Shown: positions 24,075 to 32,872 of the stretch, in pieces
How positions within the stretch are numbered: position 1 is the first letter of the stretch
How the letters are laid out: each line of letters starts with the position of its first letter
Assembly (NCBI GenBank): GCA_021371995.1
Contig: JAJFVA010000010.1
Location: 124,001 to 188,000 of the forward strand
Length of the DNA stretch: 64,000 nucleotides
DNA from: Methanoregulaceae archaeon
Lineage (GTDB): Archaea > Halobacteriota > Methanomicrobia > Methanomicrobiales > Methanospirillaceae
Direction: 5' to 3'
The notes under the pieces: generated by a model
Database searches by the model: none
What the model saw: the letters and a program-made list of their open reading frames with translations, nothing else
What the model was told of the DNA's origin: nothing
Program-made: the position numbers and the translations under genes

Positions 24075-26024
24075 GTGATAAGCGTGCAGTTCCGAATACT
24101 CTGGCTTCTGCTGTTTGCCGGCATTGTGGTCGCTGGTGCAATCGTTGGTATTGCTATCATGAAAGACGACACTCTGCCCGATAGCAGCGGGGCCATCAAC
24201 AAGTTTGAATCGACCGAAGCGCTGAAAGCATACCTGAAGGCACACCGTGGCGCGATGACGACTGGTTATTATCGGCAGGGCATCCCGGAACCTGCGATAG
24301 CAGACACAAAGGAACTCCAGGCTGGCGGGGGAGGTGATGGGAGCTCGCTTTCCATGCCTCCCGTTTCAGCTGAGGAGTACTCGGCCACCAATATCCAGGT
24401 AAAGGGAGTGGATGAGGCCGACTTTGTAAAAAACGACGGGAAGTACATCTACCTCATCTCTGACGGGGCACTGGTCATCATCGATGCCTACCCGGCCAGG
24501 CAGGCACGGATCGTCTCAACCACACCGGTCAGCGGGACCCCCGCAGAGATCTTCCTGAAGGGAGACCGGCTCGTGGTATTCGCAAACGCGAACGATGAGA
24601 CCTTTATCAAGCCTGCAGGAAGTGTAGCTCCGGTCCCCTCATGGCGCCAGGTGACAAACGCACTCGTGTTCGATATCACCGACCGGAGCTCACCCGATCT
24701 CGAGAGGACTCTTACCATGACCGGCAGTTATTATGACTCCCGGATGATTGGAGACTACGTGTATACCATCACCACGGAATCCGTCAACTACTATCTTGAC
24801 GAGCCTGTCATTCCGATGGTAAAGGAGAGCGATGGCGAGGAGCGTTACCCGGACGTCTACTATTTCGACATGCCGTACTCCTATTACCTGTACCAGACCA
24901 TCACCTCATTCAATATCCGTGGAGATGCACCCCCTGCAGCCGAATCCTTCCTCGTTGGTCCGTCAACCACGCTCTACTCCTCGCAATCAAACCTGTACCT
25001 CGCGTACCAGAGGAGTATTCCCACCCCGCGCTGGAACGAGATGCGCCCCGATGTTTCGGAGCAGATAGCAGTACAGGAATATAACCAGGAGGGCACAATT
25101 ATCCATAAGTTCTCAATCGATAACGGCAAGGTCCGGTATGCTGCGACCGGCGATGTTCCCGGACACCTGCTGAACCAGTTCTCGATGGACGAGTATGAAG
25201 ACCACCTGAGAGTAGCGACAACGGTCGAAGGATGGACTGCTTCCCGGACGTATCTTTTCAACAATGTCTACGTGCTGGACGATGCCCTGCAGACCGTGGG
25301 GAAGATAGAGTACATCGCTCCTGATGAGAGGATCTACTCCACCCGTTTCATCGGTGATCGGCTCTACATGGTGACCTTCAAAAGGATCGATCCCTTCTTT
25401 GTAATCGACCTGTCCGATCCGGAGAAACCCGGGATACTCGGAATGCTGAAGATCCCCGGATTCTCGGATTACCTCCATCCCTATGATGAGAACCACATCA
25501 TCGGGATCGGACGCGAGACTTCTGAAAACCAGTGGGGAGGCGTCACAACAGAAGGCCTCAAACTGGCCCTCTTCGATGTAACCGATGTGAACAACCCGGC
25601 CATGATCGATAAGGTTGAGATCGGAACGGCTGGCACAGATTCAGAGGCCCTCCGCGACCACAAGGCATTCCTGTTCGACCGTTCCAAAAACCTGCTCGTA
25701 ATACCGGTAGAAGCGATCCAGAATGTTCCCGTATATGACGGGAAACAGGCGCCCTACACCATGCAGTACTGGAACGGCGCTTATGTCTTTGGGGTTACCC
25801 CGGAGGCAGGATTTGTGCTGAAGGGGAAGGTTCCCCATGGCACAGGATCCGATATGTTCTATGGTGCCGACAGGGTCACCCGGTCGCTCTACATGGGTGA
25901 TGTCCTCTCGACACTGTCATCATCAGAAGTGATCCTCAGTGACCTGGACAACCCCTCGACCCAGCTGAATAAAATTACTCTTCCCTATCCTGCATACAGA
26001 GGGGAATATCCTGTCCTGCAATAA
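24075..26024 (+). CDS. Membrane-anchored beta-propeller domain protein
   Basis: This 649-aa protein has an N-terminal hydrophobic anchor (ILWLLLFAGIVVAGAIVGIAI, residues 8-28) and an extracellular part. It contains YSATNIQVKGVDEADFVKNDGKYIYLISDG (from about residue 101), the characteristic opening of the archaeal/bacterial beta-propeller family PF09826, followed by repeated strands and turns such as YSTRFIGDRLYMVTF. The role is unknown; cell-surface binding or structural functions are usual for propellers. The start is GTG at 24075. A second GTG at 24084 has GGTGAT just upstream and is an equal candidate. No operon partner. Confidence 0.8.
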   Translation: MISVQFRILWLLLFAGIVVAGAIVGIAIMKDDTLPDSSGAINKFESTEALKAYLKAHRGAMTTGYYRQGIPEPAIADTKELQAGGGGDGSSLSMPPVSAEEYSATNIQVKGVDEADFVKNDGKYIYLISDGALVIIDAYPARQARIVSTTPVSGTPAEIFLKGDRLVVFANANDETFIKPAGSVAPVPSWRQVTNALVFDITDRSSPDLERTLTMTGSYYDSRMIGDYVYTITTESVNYYLDEPVIPMVKESDGEERYPDVYYFDMPYSYYLYQTITSFNIRGDAPPAAESFLVGPSTTLYSSQSNLYLAYQRSIPTPRWNEMRPDVSEQIAVQEYNQEGTIIHKFSIDNGKVRYAATGDVPGHLLNQFSMDEYEDHLRVATTVEGWTASRTYLFNNVYVLDDALQTVGKIEYIAPDERIYSTRFIGDRLYMVTFKRIDPFFVIDLSDPEKPGILGMLKIPGFSDYLHPYDENHIIGIGRETSENQWGGVTTEGLKLALFDVTDVNNPAMIDKVEIGTAGTDSEALRDHKAFLFDRSKNLLVIPVEAIQNVPVYDGKQAPYTMQYWNGAYVFGVTPEAGFVLKGKVPHGTGSDMFYGADRVTRSLYMGDVLSTLSSSEVILSDLDNPSTQLNKITLPYPAYRGEYPVLQ

Positions 26025-26203
26025 TTCGGGACCATATCTTCTCCTTTCATACATGCGGAATTTCCCATAAGATCATTTTTAGTTGAATGCCGGAGGTAAC
26101 TTCCCTTCAGCAAAACCCGGACTCATTACTGTTTCTCAGGAGTCAGGATTTGAATACCAATTTTAAAAGACAGAAGAGAGGTTCAGGATTTTCCCAAAAC
26201 CAC

Positions 26204-27091
26204 TCATGCAGGTTTATATGTCCGGGTCACGCTGAACGAATCCACGATTCCCTGGGCATCAGCCTTGTTATGATCGTAGACATTTTCCCAGGATGAGTAT
26301 GGACCGAAATAGCTCAGAATGTAGCCCTTTCCATCGATAATTGTATAATACTGCATGAAGTCCCGGTCGGCATTTCCCCGTTCATCATGGGTATAATATT
26401 CGATCTGGTACGATCGTGAATTGGACATGATTGCCGGTGCACTCTTGCTCGTTGTGGTGATATGATATTCGAGCTGGAGGAGAGATACCGCCTTGTTGAA
26501 ATAGTCTTCAAGGACAAGGGTGTGAGGGTTCTGATCAACCTCCACGGTAAAGGTCGCGATGTACTCATAGCACTGGCTGGTCTCTGAGTCACATCCCGTT
26601 TCAATCGGTGCAACAAGAGTGAGCACGGTACGGCCGGCAACCGCCTCGTTCATTGTCCAGTTCCTCGGGTATCGGAGAGAGAATCCGTATCTGGTGCTGG
26701 TGTAGTTGACAAGGGGATCAACCGGTACTGGTTCCGTCACTTCGGTGTCTGGTATAAGCGTTCCTTCAGGGGTAGGAAGCTCGCCTTCCCTTTGATCCTC
26801 ACTATCCTGATCTACCCCCGGGGTATCAGGAGGGCTCTCAAAAGAATCCTCCCCGGGAGGGGGCAGATCCGGTGTCAGTTCAATGGCTGGTGAGGGAGAG
26901 ACGGCGATTATCTCACCGTTTTCATCCACAATGTAATTATTCTGGCCTGATATGTTCGAGAGGTCGGCTACCGGTATACCGTTCACACCGGGGATATACT
27001 GGTCGATTGGCGAATGACTGAAAAAAATCAGATAGGCATTGGCGCAGAGGGATAGGACCAGTAACAGAGCAAGCACGTTCTCCCGCATCAT
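26204..27091 (-). CDS. Secreted or anchored protein with Pro-rich linker and PsbP-like domain
   Basis: This roughly 295-aa protein has an N-terminal membrane segment (VLALLLVLSLCANAYLIFFS). A long linker rich in Pro, Glu, Asp and Thr follows (about residues 70-130). The C-terminal 165-residue domain begins YTSTRYGFSLRYPRNWTM, with later LEDYFNKAVSLL and DGKGYILSYFGP, as in PsbP-like/lipoprotein domains. Probably extracellular and anchored to the membrane. GAGGA about 7 nt before the ATG at 27091 sets the start; the frame is open to a TTG at 27097. Function unknown. Confidence 0.75.
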   Translation of the reverse strand: MMRENVLALLLVLSLCANAYLIFFSHSPIDQYIPGVNGIPVADLSNISGQNNYIVDENGEIIAVSPSPAIELTPDLPPPGEDSFESPPDTPGVDQDSEDQREGELPTPEGTLIPDTEVTEPVPVDPLVNYTSTRYGFSLRYPRNWTMNEAVAGRTVLTLVAPIETGCDSETSQCYEYIATFTVEVDQNPHTLVLEDYFNKAVSLLQLEYHITTTSKSAPAIMSNSRSYQIEYYTHDERGNADRDFMQYYTIIDGKGYILSYFGPYSSWENVYDHNKADAQGIVDSFSVTRTYKPA

Positions 27092-27141
27092 GAGCAATCC
27101 TCGAAAAAGACGAGAAGATTCCTGTTATCAGGATAATCTAT

Positions 27142-27159
27142 GACCTTATAGACCTTATA
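27142..27159. repeat. Tandem 9-bp repeat in a promoter region
   Basis: GACCTTATA occurs twice without a gap (27142-27150, 27151-27159). On the minus strand it reads TATAAGGTC twice, giving two box-A-like TATAAGG elements about 50-60 nt before the gene starting at 27091. It may give two alternative transcription starts. Confidence 0.4.
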
Positions 27160-27220
27160 ATTTAACATCCGGGTCAGGTCACCACACAATATCACATATG
27201 GGTGAGAGAAAAATGGGGAT

Positions 27221-27400
27221 TTAGTCCTTGATAAGAATTGCACCAAATATCACCAGGAAGATCCCGATGATGACTGCGAGGATCCCGATTGAACCCTTCA
27301 GGACGGTGATTACATCGGGAAGGAACACCCATATCCCATAGGCTCCCAGCGCCAGCAGGATAATTCCTCCAATGAGGCTTGCAACACCTGTCTTATCCAT
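27221..27400 (-). CDS. Small two-helix membrane protein, 59 aa
   Basis: The ATG at 27398-27400 has GGAGG about 7 nt upstream and opens a 59-codon frame ending TAA at 27221. The product starts MDKTGVASLIGGIILLALGA and is two hydrophobic helices (about residues 8-28 and 35-57) joined by a short polar turn, ending LIKD. It resembles small unannotated membrane proteins of methanogens. The strong ribosome site and consistent hydrophobic pattern support a real gene despite its size. Function unknown. Confidence 0.75.
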   Translation of the reverse strand: MDKTGVASLIGGIILLALGAYGIWVFLPDVITVLKGSIGILAVIIGIFLVIFGAILIKD

Positions 27401-27517
27401 TCCATATCCTCCTTTACCTATTCTATCATTTCGCGGGATACATAAGGATAGTGCTTATGAAAGGCTATTTTTGTCCTGAAAAGGTACCGGGTCACGATTA
27501 TTCCAATAGAAGAAAGA

Positions 27518-27766
27518 TCAGGATGACTGGTTTTTCGGAGCCTCTTCTTCAAGTGCTGCATACACCTGCCTGAAGATCTCTCTTGTTTCGAGGCCTTCCT
27601 CCCGGGAAAGCTTCTGTATGGCAAATCCCACGTGGATAAGGACAAACTCCCCGACCTCCACATCCACAAGATCGAGCCTGACTTCCTGCCGCAGATCGCC
27701 GTAATCCACCACCCCGATATTGCCTTCTTTCTTCTCAATCAGTTCCGCGGGTATTGCTATGCACAT
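27518..27766 (-). CDS. hypC: Hydrogenase maturation chaperone HypC
   Basis: This 82-aa protein begins MCIAIPAELIE; Cys2 is the essential ligand that carries the Fe(CN)2CO unit with HypD. The middle VDYGDLRQEVRLDLVDVEVGEFVLIHVGFAIQKL is the usual HypC beta barrel. GGAGGAG stands 7-13 nt before the ATG. It is unlinked to hypA-hypE (17 kb away); hypB, hypD and hypF are outside the window. Confidence 0.92.
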   Translation of the reverse strand: MCIAIPAELIEKKEGNIGVVDYGDLRQEVRLDLVDVEVGEFVLIHVGFAIQKLSREEGLETREIFRQVYAALEEEAPKNQSS

Positions 27767-27961
27767 GGTATGGGCTCCTCCCGTGAATATACGATCTTAC
27801 ACGAGATAAAAGAAATGATTGAGGTGATAACCAACCCCTGCAACCGGACCTGCAAATTGAACCGTCGGGAGAAGTCCATGAAATACGGTATCAGGATGTG
27901 CCATAACATACCCGGAGGATTCCATGATTCCCAGAGCGGAGTGGGGGTCAACGGAAAAAAA

Positions 27962-29281
27962 TTAAGAGGCTGCTGCCTCAAACCAATCCGGGAGGACGAA
28001 ATTCCCCTGCTTAAGGTGGTCAGGCCAGACAATTACCGGCCGGAGAGCCTGGGCTGTTTCGTTCCACCGCAGCTGTTCCATGTACAGTTCAAAACGGGCC
28101 TCCCGGTAATCATTCGTGAACTGGATAGTGCCGTTCTCCATCACTTCGATGATCTGGGGCATCTCAAGAGATGACAGGGCTGAAGTCACTGCAGTTTTAT
28201 CACGGGTACCGGCATTCTCAACTGCCTGTACCGCGACATAGACCCCTTCGTACGTTGATGCTCCCATCATCCCGGGGAATCCACCCCATCTCTTTTCGAA
28301 ATTCTCCTTGAACTGAGCGGTATCGTTTGCAATAGGTCCTGCCGGGATCGTGTAGGGACTGAACCGGGATTCAATGATCGAATATTCACCGTACTTTCCG
28401 ACTCCGGCATAATAATCAGGGTCATCGTTGCATTCGACTGCAAGGAAGATGGCGTTGATCCCCACATCCCTCCGGGCCTGGGTAACCATTGGTATCTGCT
28501 CGTTTAAGAAGGCTGCCGGGTAAATAACGTCAGGGGTCGCTGCCTTTACTGAGGTGAGCAGAGTACGGAAATCGGTCTCCCCCATCTTGAATGTCTCGTT
28601 TGCGACAATGACGACCGGGAGATTTTCACTCTCAATCGTGTTGATCACCGCAGCCTGCACCCCCTTTCCATAGGGGCTGTCCTGGTAGATGAGCGCCATC
28701 CGTAAGGGTCGATCTTCGGAAAAGCCGAACTTCTCGATGATCGCCGGCCGGATAACATCGTTTGCAAAGATGGTAGTCTGCCGTCCATAATCATCGGTTG
28801 TCGGACAGTAGTGGAACGTCGTATTCGTATCCATGTCCGTCCGGTGGGTGATAATCGGACTTGATGCCCCGGTCACGATGTAAGGAACCTTGTGTTCATT
28901 GACGATTGCCTGGTGGGAGGATACGACGGCGCTCGAAAAGCCCCCGGCCAGGAGATCGACCTTGTCTTCGGTGACAAGCCGGGTGACTGCCTTCTGGCCA
29001 CCTTCACGGGTGGATTCGTCATCCCCGAGAATCACCTCGACCGGAACTTTTTTCCCGAGATCTTTAACGTATACGCCGCCATCGGCATTGATCTCCTCTG
29101 CAGCGAGCACTGCCGACTGCCAGATGTCTTTTCCCGTGGTGCTGGCCGATCCGGTCATGGAAGCGACAACACCGATCTTGATCGATTCCTCTGCCTGCGG
29201 CTGCTGGGTACATCCTGCAATGAGAATGACACCGATTAACAGCACTGCTCCAACTACAATCCTTGTGTCCAATCCGATCAC
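27962..29281 (-). CDS. Branched-chain amino acid/amide-type ABC substrate-binding lipoprotein
   Basis: This 439-aa protein has an N-terminal signal with lipobox LIAGC (Cys about residue 24). The mature part starts ESIKIGVVASMTGSASTTGKDIWQSAVLAAEEIN, the LivK/periplasmic-binding type I pattern, followed by DDESTREGGQKAV and YQDSPYGKGV. It should bind amino acids, short amides or urea outside the cell. No permease or ATPase genes are adjacent, so it is an orphan or partners with a distant transporter. The start is GTG at 29281; a TTG at 29272 preceded by GGTGAT is also possible. A perfect 20-bp inverted repeat lies 3 nt upstream. Confidence 0.85.
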   Translation of the reverse strand: MIGLDTRIVVGAVLLIGVILIAGCTQQPQAEESIKIGVVASMTGSASTTGKDIWQSAVLAAEEINADGGVYVKDLGKKVPVEVILGDDESTREGGQKAVTRLVTEDKVDLLAGGFSSAVVSSHQAIVNEHKVPYIVTGASSPIITHRTDMDTNTTFHYCPTTDDYGRQTTIFANDVIRPAIIEKFGFSEDRPLRMALIYQDSPYGKGVQAAVINTIESENLPVVIVANETFKMGETDFRTLLTSVKAATPDVIYPAAFLNEQIPMVTQARRDVGINAIFLAVECNDDPDYYAGVGKYGEYSIIESRFSPYTIPAGPIANDTAQFKENFEKRWGGFPGMMGASTYEGVYVAVQAVENAGTRDKTAVTSALSSLEMPQIIEVMENGTIQFTNDYREARFELYMEQLRWNETAQALRPVIVWPDHLKQGNFVLPDWFEAAAS

Positions 29282-29283
29282 CT

Positions 29284-29303
29284 TGCTATGCTAATGCATA
29301 GCA
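29284..29303 (-). promoter_or_regulatory. Perfect inverted repeat at the binding-protein promoter
   Basis: TGCTATGC and GCATAGCA (29284-29291 and 29296-29303) are perfect inverted arms with a 4-nt centre. The box A AATAATATAGG lies at about 29313-29323 on the minus strand, so the repeat covers the predicted transcription start. It is a good candidate operator. Confidence 0.6.
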
Positions 29304-29361
29304 GAGCAGTACCTATATTATTTTCCCTTTGGGAACGATGAAACCACAAGAGAGAATGGAA

Positions 29362-30312
29362 TTACCCGACAGTGATATGGGTTACCTTTTTATCAGGAAA
29401 CAGTGCTTCGGGCGATTCTGCCGGATTGATCACGACAATCTCGGGGGTCGCAAAGAGCCGGAGTTCCACGCCAAGGTTCGAGGTTCCGATTCCCCGGGTA
29501 ATGTATGTGCTCACATTGTTCCGGTCAACGAGTCCGCTCAGCTCGAATCCCGGCACAGGTATGTTCTGCGGTAAGAACTGCCCGCCGTGGGTATGTCCTG
29601 CCAGTATAAGATCGCAGTCCCAGTCTGCCCGGCAGTCAGGCTCATGGATCATGTAAAGAGTAAATGCTCCGGTATCGGGAACTTCCGGCGGGTCTGCCAT
29701 ACCGGCCCAGCCGTCATCGATTCCGACAAGCATCAGATCCTGTCCTCCGGCATCCATCATGACGTACTCGTTTTTAAGCACTATCACACCGTTCTTCTCA
29801 AGTTCGGTTGTCAGGCGTTCAGCATAAGCGAGGTCGGTCGATTCGTCCCTCAGGCTGCTCACATCATACGTATTTTTGTCAAACGATGCAGAACTCACGG
29901 CGCGGTTCTTCTCCACCCAGGACGTGGAAGTGATGCCAGACATATAGTCGTGGTTCCCGAGAATGGCATAGACCGGGGCGTCGATATCCGCCCAGACTTC
30001 CTGATACGAGAGATTCTCCCCGTCCCCGTACACAAAATCCCCGCCAATCAGGACCACGGAGGGTTCAAGGGAATTGATCTCACTGGTGATGGTCCGGATA
30101 TACTCAATATTCCCCTCCTTCAGGTGAGGGTCAGCAATGAACACGATATTCTCCGGGGCTCCCTCGATGTGCAGTACGGTGATTTCCGAGCTCTTTGCCT
30201 CAACGTATGCAACACCGATCGATGCATTCAGCAGGCCGAGAAAAACGATGAGGGTAAGGTAATGGGTTGCCGCGATCTTCGGCAGCTTTGGGAGAGCAGG
30301 TTTCAACCCCAT
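29362..30312 (-). CDS. Membrane-anchored metallophosphoesterase (YaeI-like)
   Basis: This 316-aa protein has one N-terminal membrane segment (YLTLIVFLGLLNASIGVAYV, residues 18-37). The calcineurin-like metal motifs follow in order: FIADPHL (about 58-64), IGGDFVYG (about 88-95), LGNHDYM (about 117-123), LAGHTHGGQ (about 236-244). It resembles bacterial YaeI/YkuE phosphodiesterases that act at the membrane surface on lipid-linked phosphates. The substrate here is unknown. tRNA-Ser lies upstream on the same strand. Confidence 0.85.
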   Translation of the reverse strand: MGLKPALPKLPKIAATHYLTLIVFLGLLNASIGVAYVEAKSSEITVLHIEGAPENIVFIADPHLKEGNIEYIRTITSEINSLEPSVVLIGGDFVYGDGENLSYQEVWADIDAPVYAILGNHDYMSGITSTSWVEKNRAVSSASFDKNTYDVSSLRDESTDLAYAERLTTELEKNGVIVLKNEYVMMDAGGQDLMLVGIDDGWAGMADPPEVPDTGAFTLYMIHEPDCRADWDCDLILAGHTHGGQFLPQNIPVPGFELSGLVDRNNVSTYITRGIGTSNLGVELRLFATPEIVVINPAESPEALFPDKKVTHITVG

Positions 30313-30425
30313 TTATGCTTTTTGTTTTGGTGATGATGGATAAAAATGGTGTGGGTTGGGGCAGGGGAGTACTGTGCAAAATTGTATACGCTTGAGGGGA
30401 AATCAACAAAAAAATTCCGTTCTGA

Positions 30426-30510
30426 CGCCGGGGAAGAGATTTGAACTCTTGAGGTGCAGGGCACCAGTGGCTTTCAAGGCCACCGCCTTACCGGTCTAGA
30501 CTACCCCGGC
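30426..30510 (-). tRNA. tRNA-Ser (UGA)
   Basis: On the minus strand the acceptor GCCGGGG pairs with CCCCGGC, with discriminator G. The anticodon loop CTTGAAA contains TGA, a long variable arm (GGTGCCCTGCACC) typical of serine tRNA is present, and the T arm carries GTTCAAATC. It is 85 nt, with no intron. A T7 run follows immediately past the 3' end (plus-strand A 30407-30413) as terminator. The box A is likely TATATAC/CTATATCC just upstream (30514-30525). Confidence 0.95.
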
Positions 30511-30539
30511 CCGGATATAGTATATGCGTTCCCATAGCA

Positions 30540-30606
30540 TAAAAAAACTACAGGATTCCCTTCGTGACGCAGGCATAAAGAATGAAAATGCAAAGGAGCA
30601 TTTTCA
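30540..30606 (-). repeat. Hairpin element, copy A (paired with 58499-58564)
   Basis: Arms TGAAAATGC (30583-30591) and GCATTTTCA (30598-30606) form a perfect 9-bp hairpin with a 6-nt loop. The flank GAATGAAAATG, the block GGATTCCC and an A7 run (30541-30547) are shared with the copy at 58499-58564. On the minus strand it sits 10 nt past the stop of the 30617-31750 gene and ends in T7, so it probably works as a 3' end/terminator module. The conserved sequence exceeds what a plain terminator needs. Confidence 0.7.
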
Positions 30607-30616
30607 CAGTACAATA

Positions 30617-31750
30617 TCACCAGTATCTCCGGACCACAAGGATTGCCGCCGCGGCGAAGACTGCGACAACGACACCGATAAGCGGCAGCGGAGAGGACTT
30701 TTCGGTCGTTGCTGTGATACCGGTCGTGGCTGAAGGTGTACCTGACTCTGAGGCTTCGACCTTCACTGCTCCGTCAGCTGACAGGAGCACCTCTCCTTCC
30801 GCTGCGTAACTGTAAGGGTAGACTGTCAGGACAATGACATCCTCAGTCGTATCAATGATGATCTCTTCATTCCCGACCGACCCTTTCTCATTCACCTTCA
30901 CCGTTTTCCCGGCCGGGTCGGTATACTCGATCACCCAGTCTACCCCTGATGAAGTGAAGACCCGGATGGTCCCCGGTCCACCGGTTACCACTGCAAAGGC
31001 TGCCGGTTTGTCCCTTGATGCATGGGCACTTGCGGACACAATCGGATTTGTCGTAGGAACTGCGGTGGGGGGGACCGTCGCTTGAGGCTTATCTGTCACA
31101 GTGACCCCCACGGTCCCGATAAATCCCTTGCTGTCGGTGAAACTGATAGTGTAATTCCCCGGTTTGGTGATAGGGACCTCCTTTGAAAACGAGCTGTCAC
31201 TTTTCACGGTAATGTATGCCGGGCCGAACACCGCCTCACCTTCAGGACCTGTCACTCCGATCTGGACCCCGGAATTTTTCAGTCCGCTAATTGTCCCTTC
31301 GATATCCAGTGTCCCGTCCATCTCCTGCGAAGTAAAAGCATTGAAATCAATCTCATCACTGCGGTCGATGATCTCGACAACCCGGAGCGTCACCGAATCC
31401 CCGAGATAAGAATACCCTGATATCGCCGGGACTTCGACCTTATATACCCCTTTTGTAAAATCAGAAGTGTCAAATATGACGGAAAACTCCCTGTTTGCCT
31501 GGAGTGTGACCGTTTGGCGCTCCATCTCCTCCGAAACATACCCGGATTTTGTGAGGACGATATCCACACTGATTCCGGGAGGAAGATTACTTGTCCCGTT
31601 TACTATGAGAGGCATCCCCCGCTGGATGTTCGAAGGGGCTTTGATCACGAGTTCGTAGGCCTGGGCGAATCCTCCACAAAAGGCACAACAAAGGAGTGCT
31701 GCAAAGGCAATTCGAACCAGGAAACGAATGGTTTGTCTCTTCTGTTTCAT
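30617..31750 (-). CDS. Secreted, C-terminally anchored surface protein
   Basis: This 377-aa protein has an N-terminal signal peptide (LVRIAFAALLCCAFCGGFAQA), then Ig-like beta domains (YELVIKAPSNIQRGMPLIVNGTS and onward) and a Thr/Pro linker (TVPPTAVPTTNP, about residue 225). After a further beta domain comes a C-terminal membrane helix (LIGVVVAVFAAAAILVV) followed by RRYW. This is the layout of archaeal cell-envelope proteins exported and held by a C-terminal anchor, near S-layer proteins in composition. The start is ATG 31750; the longer frame to 31777 would place extra residues before the signal. Function unknown. Confidence 0.75.
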   Translation of the reverse strand: MKQKRQTIRFLVRIAFAALLCCAFCGGFAQAYELVIKAPSNIQRGMPLIVNGTSNLPPGISVDIVLTKSGYVSEEMERQTVTLQANREFSVIFDTSDFTKGVYKVEVPAISGYSYLGDSVTLRVVEIIDRSDEIDFNAFTSQEMDGTLDIEGTISGLKNSGVQIGVTGPEGEAVFGPAYITVKSDSSFSKEVPITKPGNYTISFTDSKGFIGTVGVTVTDKPQATVPPTAVPTTNPIVSASAHASRDKPAAFAVVTGGPGTIRVFTSSGVDWVIEYTDPAGKTVKVNEKGSVGNEEIIIDTTEDVIVLTVYPYSYAAEGEVLLSADGAVKVEASESGTPSATTGITATTEKSSPLPLIGVVVAVFAAAAILVVRRYW

Positions 31751-31885
31751 CGATGAATCCCGCCGGATTGCGTGCATAGGTCGCTCTGTTTTCCGACTAT
31801 TGCTCCAGTAAAAATTTGTGCTGCCCCTTTAATACCTTGCCCATCCGGCAGGAAGCCCAGTTCATGCTAAATAGATGAATGACCC

Positions 31886-32872
31886 ATGAAACAAGAGTTG
31901 TGTTCCATGGAACGGCCACTCGCATGCTGGCAGGGGGAGGAGAGATTCGCCGGGAATGTACTCCCCTCGCTCACCATTATCCTTAAAACAGGGGGATGCC
32001 GGCACAACCGTTGCAGGATGTGCAGTTACCGGTTTGAGCGGTACAGCGGGGAGATCCCGCTCACCGGGCTCCTTCTCTCCCAGCTCGAATGGGTTGTGCA
32101 TCACCACCCGCTGGCGGATGTTGCCATTGTTAAACTGTATACTTCGGGCAGTTTTTTCGATCCTGATGAAGTACCTGACGATGTGGTGAAGGAAGCGGCA
32201 CGTCTCCTGAAAGGGAAACTTGTCATTGCCGAGACACGCCCCGAATTTGTTGATCCGGTCCGGATAGAGGAATTCATTTCACACATCGATACCGGGGATC
32301 ACCCGACACCGCTTTATATTGCGATGGGCCTTGAGACCACCAGTGACCCGATCCGGGAGAAGTCCATTGACAAGGGGTTCTCCTTCTCGGACTTTTTAAT
32401 TGCTGTGGACAATGCAAGAAAGGGCGGTGCAGGGGTCAAGGCCTATCTCCTTCATAAACCTCTCTTTCTCACGGAGAGTGAGGCCCTCCTTGACATGGAT
32501 CAGTCCATCCGCGAAATTGCCGGTGTTGCCGATATCATCTCCATGAACCCGTGTACTGTTCAAAAGCACACGGAGCTTGAATATTACTGGAAACGGGGTG
32601 CATACCGGCCGCCCTATCTCTGGAGTGTCCTTGCAGCCCTGCTCTCTGCCCCGGTCCAGGTAAGCTGCGACCCTGTCGGAGGCGGTCGTGCAAGGGGACC
32701 ACATAACTGCGGAACCTGTGATTACGAGATTGTCAGGGCGATAAGGGAATACAATCTGACGGCGGACCGCGGGGTTCTCCAGGAAATATTTGAAAAAGGG
32801 TGTGAATGCAGGGAAGAATGGGAGAGCGTTCTTTTACTCGAGAAACCGTATTGCATGCCGCTCACTCGCTGA
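31886..32872 (+). CDS. Radical SAM protein, RaSEA-like archaeosine synthase subunit
   Basis: This 328-aa radical SAM protein has the cluster motif GCRHNRCRMCSYR (about residues 37-49; three cysteines spaced C-x4-C-x2-C), then KLYTSGSFFDPDEV and a C-terminal cysteine set, GPHNCGTCDYE and KGCECREE. The pattern fits the TIGR01210 group, now known as RaSEA, which works with ArcS to convert the lysine-preQ0 adduct at tRNA position 15 to archaeosine. The presence of arcS and tgtA at 55-58 kb supports this. It lies 23 kb from them. Its last 39 nt overlap the convergent next gene. Confidence 0.75.
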   Translation: MKQELCSMERPLACWQGEERFAGNVLPSLTIILKTGGCRHNRCRMCSYRFERYSGEIPLTGLLLSQLEWVVHHHPLADVAIVKLYTSGSFFDPDEVPDDVVKEAARLLKGKLVIAETRPEFVDPVRIEEFISHIDTGDHPTPLYIAMGLETTSDPIREKSIDKGFSFSDFLIAVDNARKGGAGVKAYLLHKPLFLTESEALLDMDQSIREIAGVADIISMNPCTVQKHTELEYYWKRGAYRPPYLWSVLAALLSAPVQVSCDPVGGGRARGPHNCGTCDYEIVRAIREYNLTADRGVLQEIFEKGCECREEWESVLLLEKPYCMPLTR

